Assembly (NCBI RefSeq): GCF_037038585.1
Contig: NC_092523.1
Coordinates: 28,525,501-28,589,500, forward strand
Origin: Patagioenas fasciata
Taxonomy: Eukaryota > Chordata > Aves > Columbiformes > Columbidae
Direction: 5' to 3'
DNA length: 64,000 nucleotides
Made by a program: the position numbers and the translations under genes. The notes below the pieces were generated by a model. It made no database searches. It was given only the letters and a program-made list of their open reading frames with translations, and was not told the origin of the DNA. Positions 63,351 through 64,000 of this stretch are shown one piece after another. Within the stretch, counting starts at the first letter, position 1. Each line of letters starts with the position of its first letter.

Positions 63351-63432
63351 CTAAGATGCTGAAGGAACTGAACCTTCTTTGTTATTTGATCTCTGTTTTG
63401 CTTCACATTCTTTGCAAGTATGATGACAATGC
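63351..63432 (-). CDS. OCIAD2: OCIAD2 last coding exon (gene continues beyond the window)
   Basis: On the minus strand, after the acceptor TTTCAATATTCTAG, one base completes a split codon. The frame then reads HCHHTCKECEAKQRSNN and ends KEGSVPSAS with TAG at 63,353-63,351. This matches the cysteine-containing C-terminus of OCIAD2 (human: HC..TCEECK...PSAS) in motif and length. The OCIA domain is encoded by exons to the right, outside the window. OCIAD2 is the paralogue of OCIAD1, a mitochondrial inner-membrane and endosomal protein needed for complex III assembly and gamma-secretase modulation in mammals. It points towards OCIAD1, tail to tail, as in human. Confidence 0.9.
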
Positions 63433-64000
63433 CTAGAATATTGAAAGCAGAAAAAATGGGCAAGAATTTTGCTGGATTTCTTTTAGTACCACCATATAGC
63501 ATGCTGGCAAACGTTCTTTAAGAAGTAATCTCTTGTCTATGTTCTCCAATTATTGTAACTGCTTTCTGGGACATAAACTGCAGAAAATGAAATCTAAATA
63601 GCTCAATCAATAAACCACCATTAATCATTATTCTTAACGACCATTTCCTGCAATCACCAGAATAGAATAGGATTTTCTAAAACAGAAAAGACAGTTCTTA
63701 CCATTGTACCTATTAATAATGAGCAAACAGAGTTAGGAGCAAGGTGTATAATACAAGCGAGTGACAAACAGCCACTTTGTGTAACACCAAGTGAGGAAAG
63801 TAATAGCTTTGTTATGCGGGGGAAGAATAGAAACAGAGAGAGATGTGAATAATGAAGAACCTTCCCATTATCAGTCAGGCATTTTCATGGGTGTAAGAGC
63901 TCACATTGGTCTGGAGGAAAGATGTGGAAAGACAGAGGAGAATGATTTTGTGGGAAGGATTTTTGGAAATGTGTCTTGCATGTGAAAGGTGCACATGAGA
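63433..64000 (-). other. OCIAD2: OCIAD2 last intron (partial)
   Basis: No further OCIAD2 exon was found. A 35-codon hydrophobic minus-strand frame at 63,702-63,806 is bounded by AG and GTAAGAA, but its phase does not fit the last exon. Confidence 0.6.

Noticed and set aside
63702-63806. 35-codon hydrophobic minus-strand segment bounded by AG and GTAAGAA in the OCIAD2 intron
   Set aside because: It would leave phase 0, but the OCIAD2 last exon needs an incoming split codon with two bases. It does not resemble the OCIA protein.

Overview
This is a vertebrate nuclear window, and almost certainly a bird. Four 5'-truncated LINE copies are CR1-type, and two of them keep the CR1 3' end, two copies of an ATTCTGTG-like octamer with no poly(A). 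Genes are split by GT/AG introns, promoters are CpG islands, and the intronic DNA is AT-rich. The gene order, left to right, is the 5' part of FRYL (minus strand, inferred), OCIAD1 complete (plus) and the last exon of OCIAD2 (minus). That order and orientation match the FRYL-OCIAD1-OCIAD2 block known on human chromosome 4. The species cannot be fixed from the sequence.

Layout. Bases 1-29,800 look like FRYL intron. They contain one convincing exon-like island on the minus strand (1658-1850), a candidate alternative FRYL first coding exon with its own start. They also hold a GC-rich 54-bp minisatellite (5656-5871), two CR1 fragments and many low-complexity tracts. Bases 29,800-31,740 are a CpG island that I take to be the main FRYL promoter. 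It has CCAAT boxes on both strands and a strong minus-strand splice donor at 30,674. Bases 31,740-36,040 are intergenic. Bases 36,040-36,960 are the OCIAD1 CpG island, with an ETS site just before the ATG.

OCIAD1 is read as eight exons between 36,631 and 53,542. All junction phases agree and give a 253-residue protein with the OCIA domain and the typical ending -KYGDTWDE. A poly(A) signal lies at 53,866. Intron 4 carries two CR1 copies. Bases 53,890-63,010 are intergenic between two convergent paralogues. They hold a long-armed hairpin built from a repeated palindrome (56,944-57,050) and an unidentified coding-like minus-strand block with one in-frame stop (58,106-58,465). The final exon of OCIAD2 lies at 63,351-63,432, and its 3' UTR runs left to a poly(A) signal near 63,012.

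How the genes relate. FRYL is a very large cytoskeleton and kinase-scaffold protein transcribed divergently from OCIAD1. OCIAD1 and OCIAD2 are OCIA-domain membrane proteins of mitochondria and endosomes that sit tail to tail, as expected of an ancient inverted duplication. No exotic system such as CRISPR, an intact virus or a gene cluster is present. The best leads for something undescribed are the FRYL internal first exon with its start-stop uORF, the unidentified block at 58.1-58.5 kb, the hairpin at 57 kb, and a second strong in-frame splice donor in OCIAD1 exon 1.
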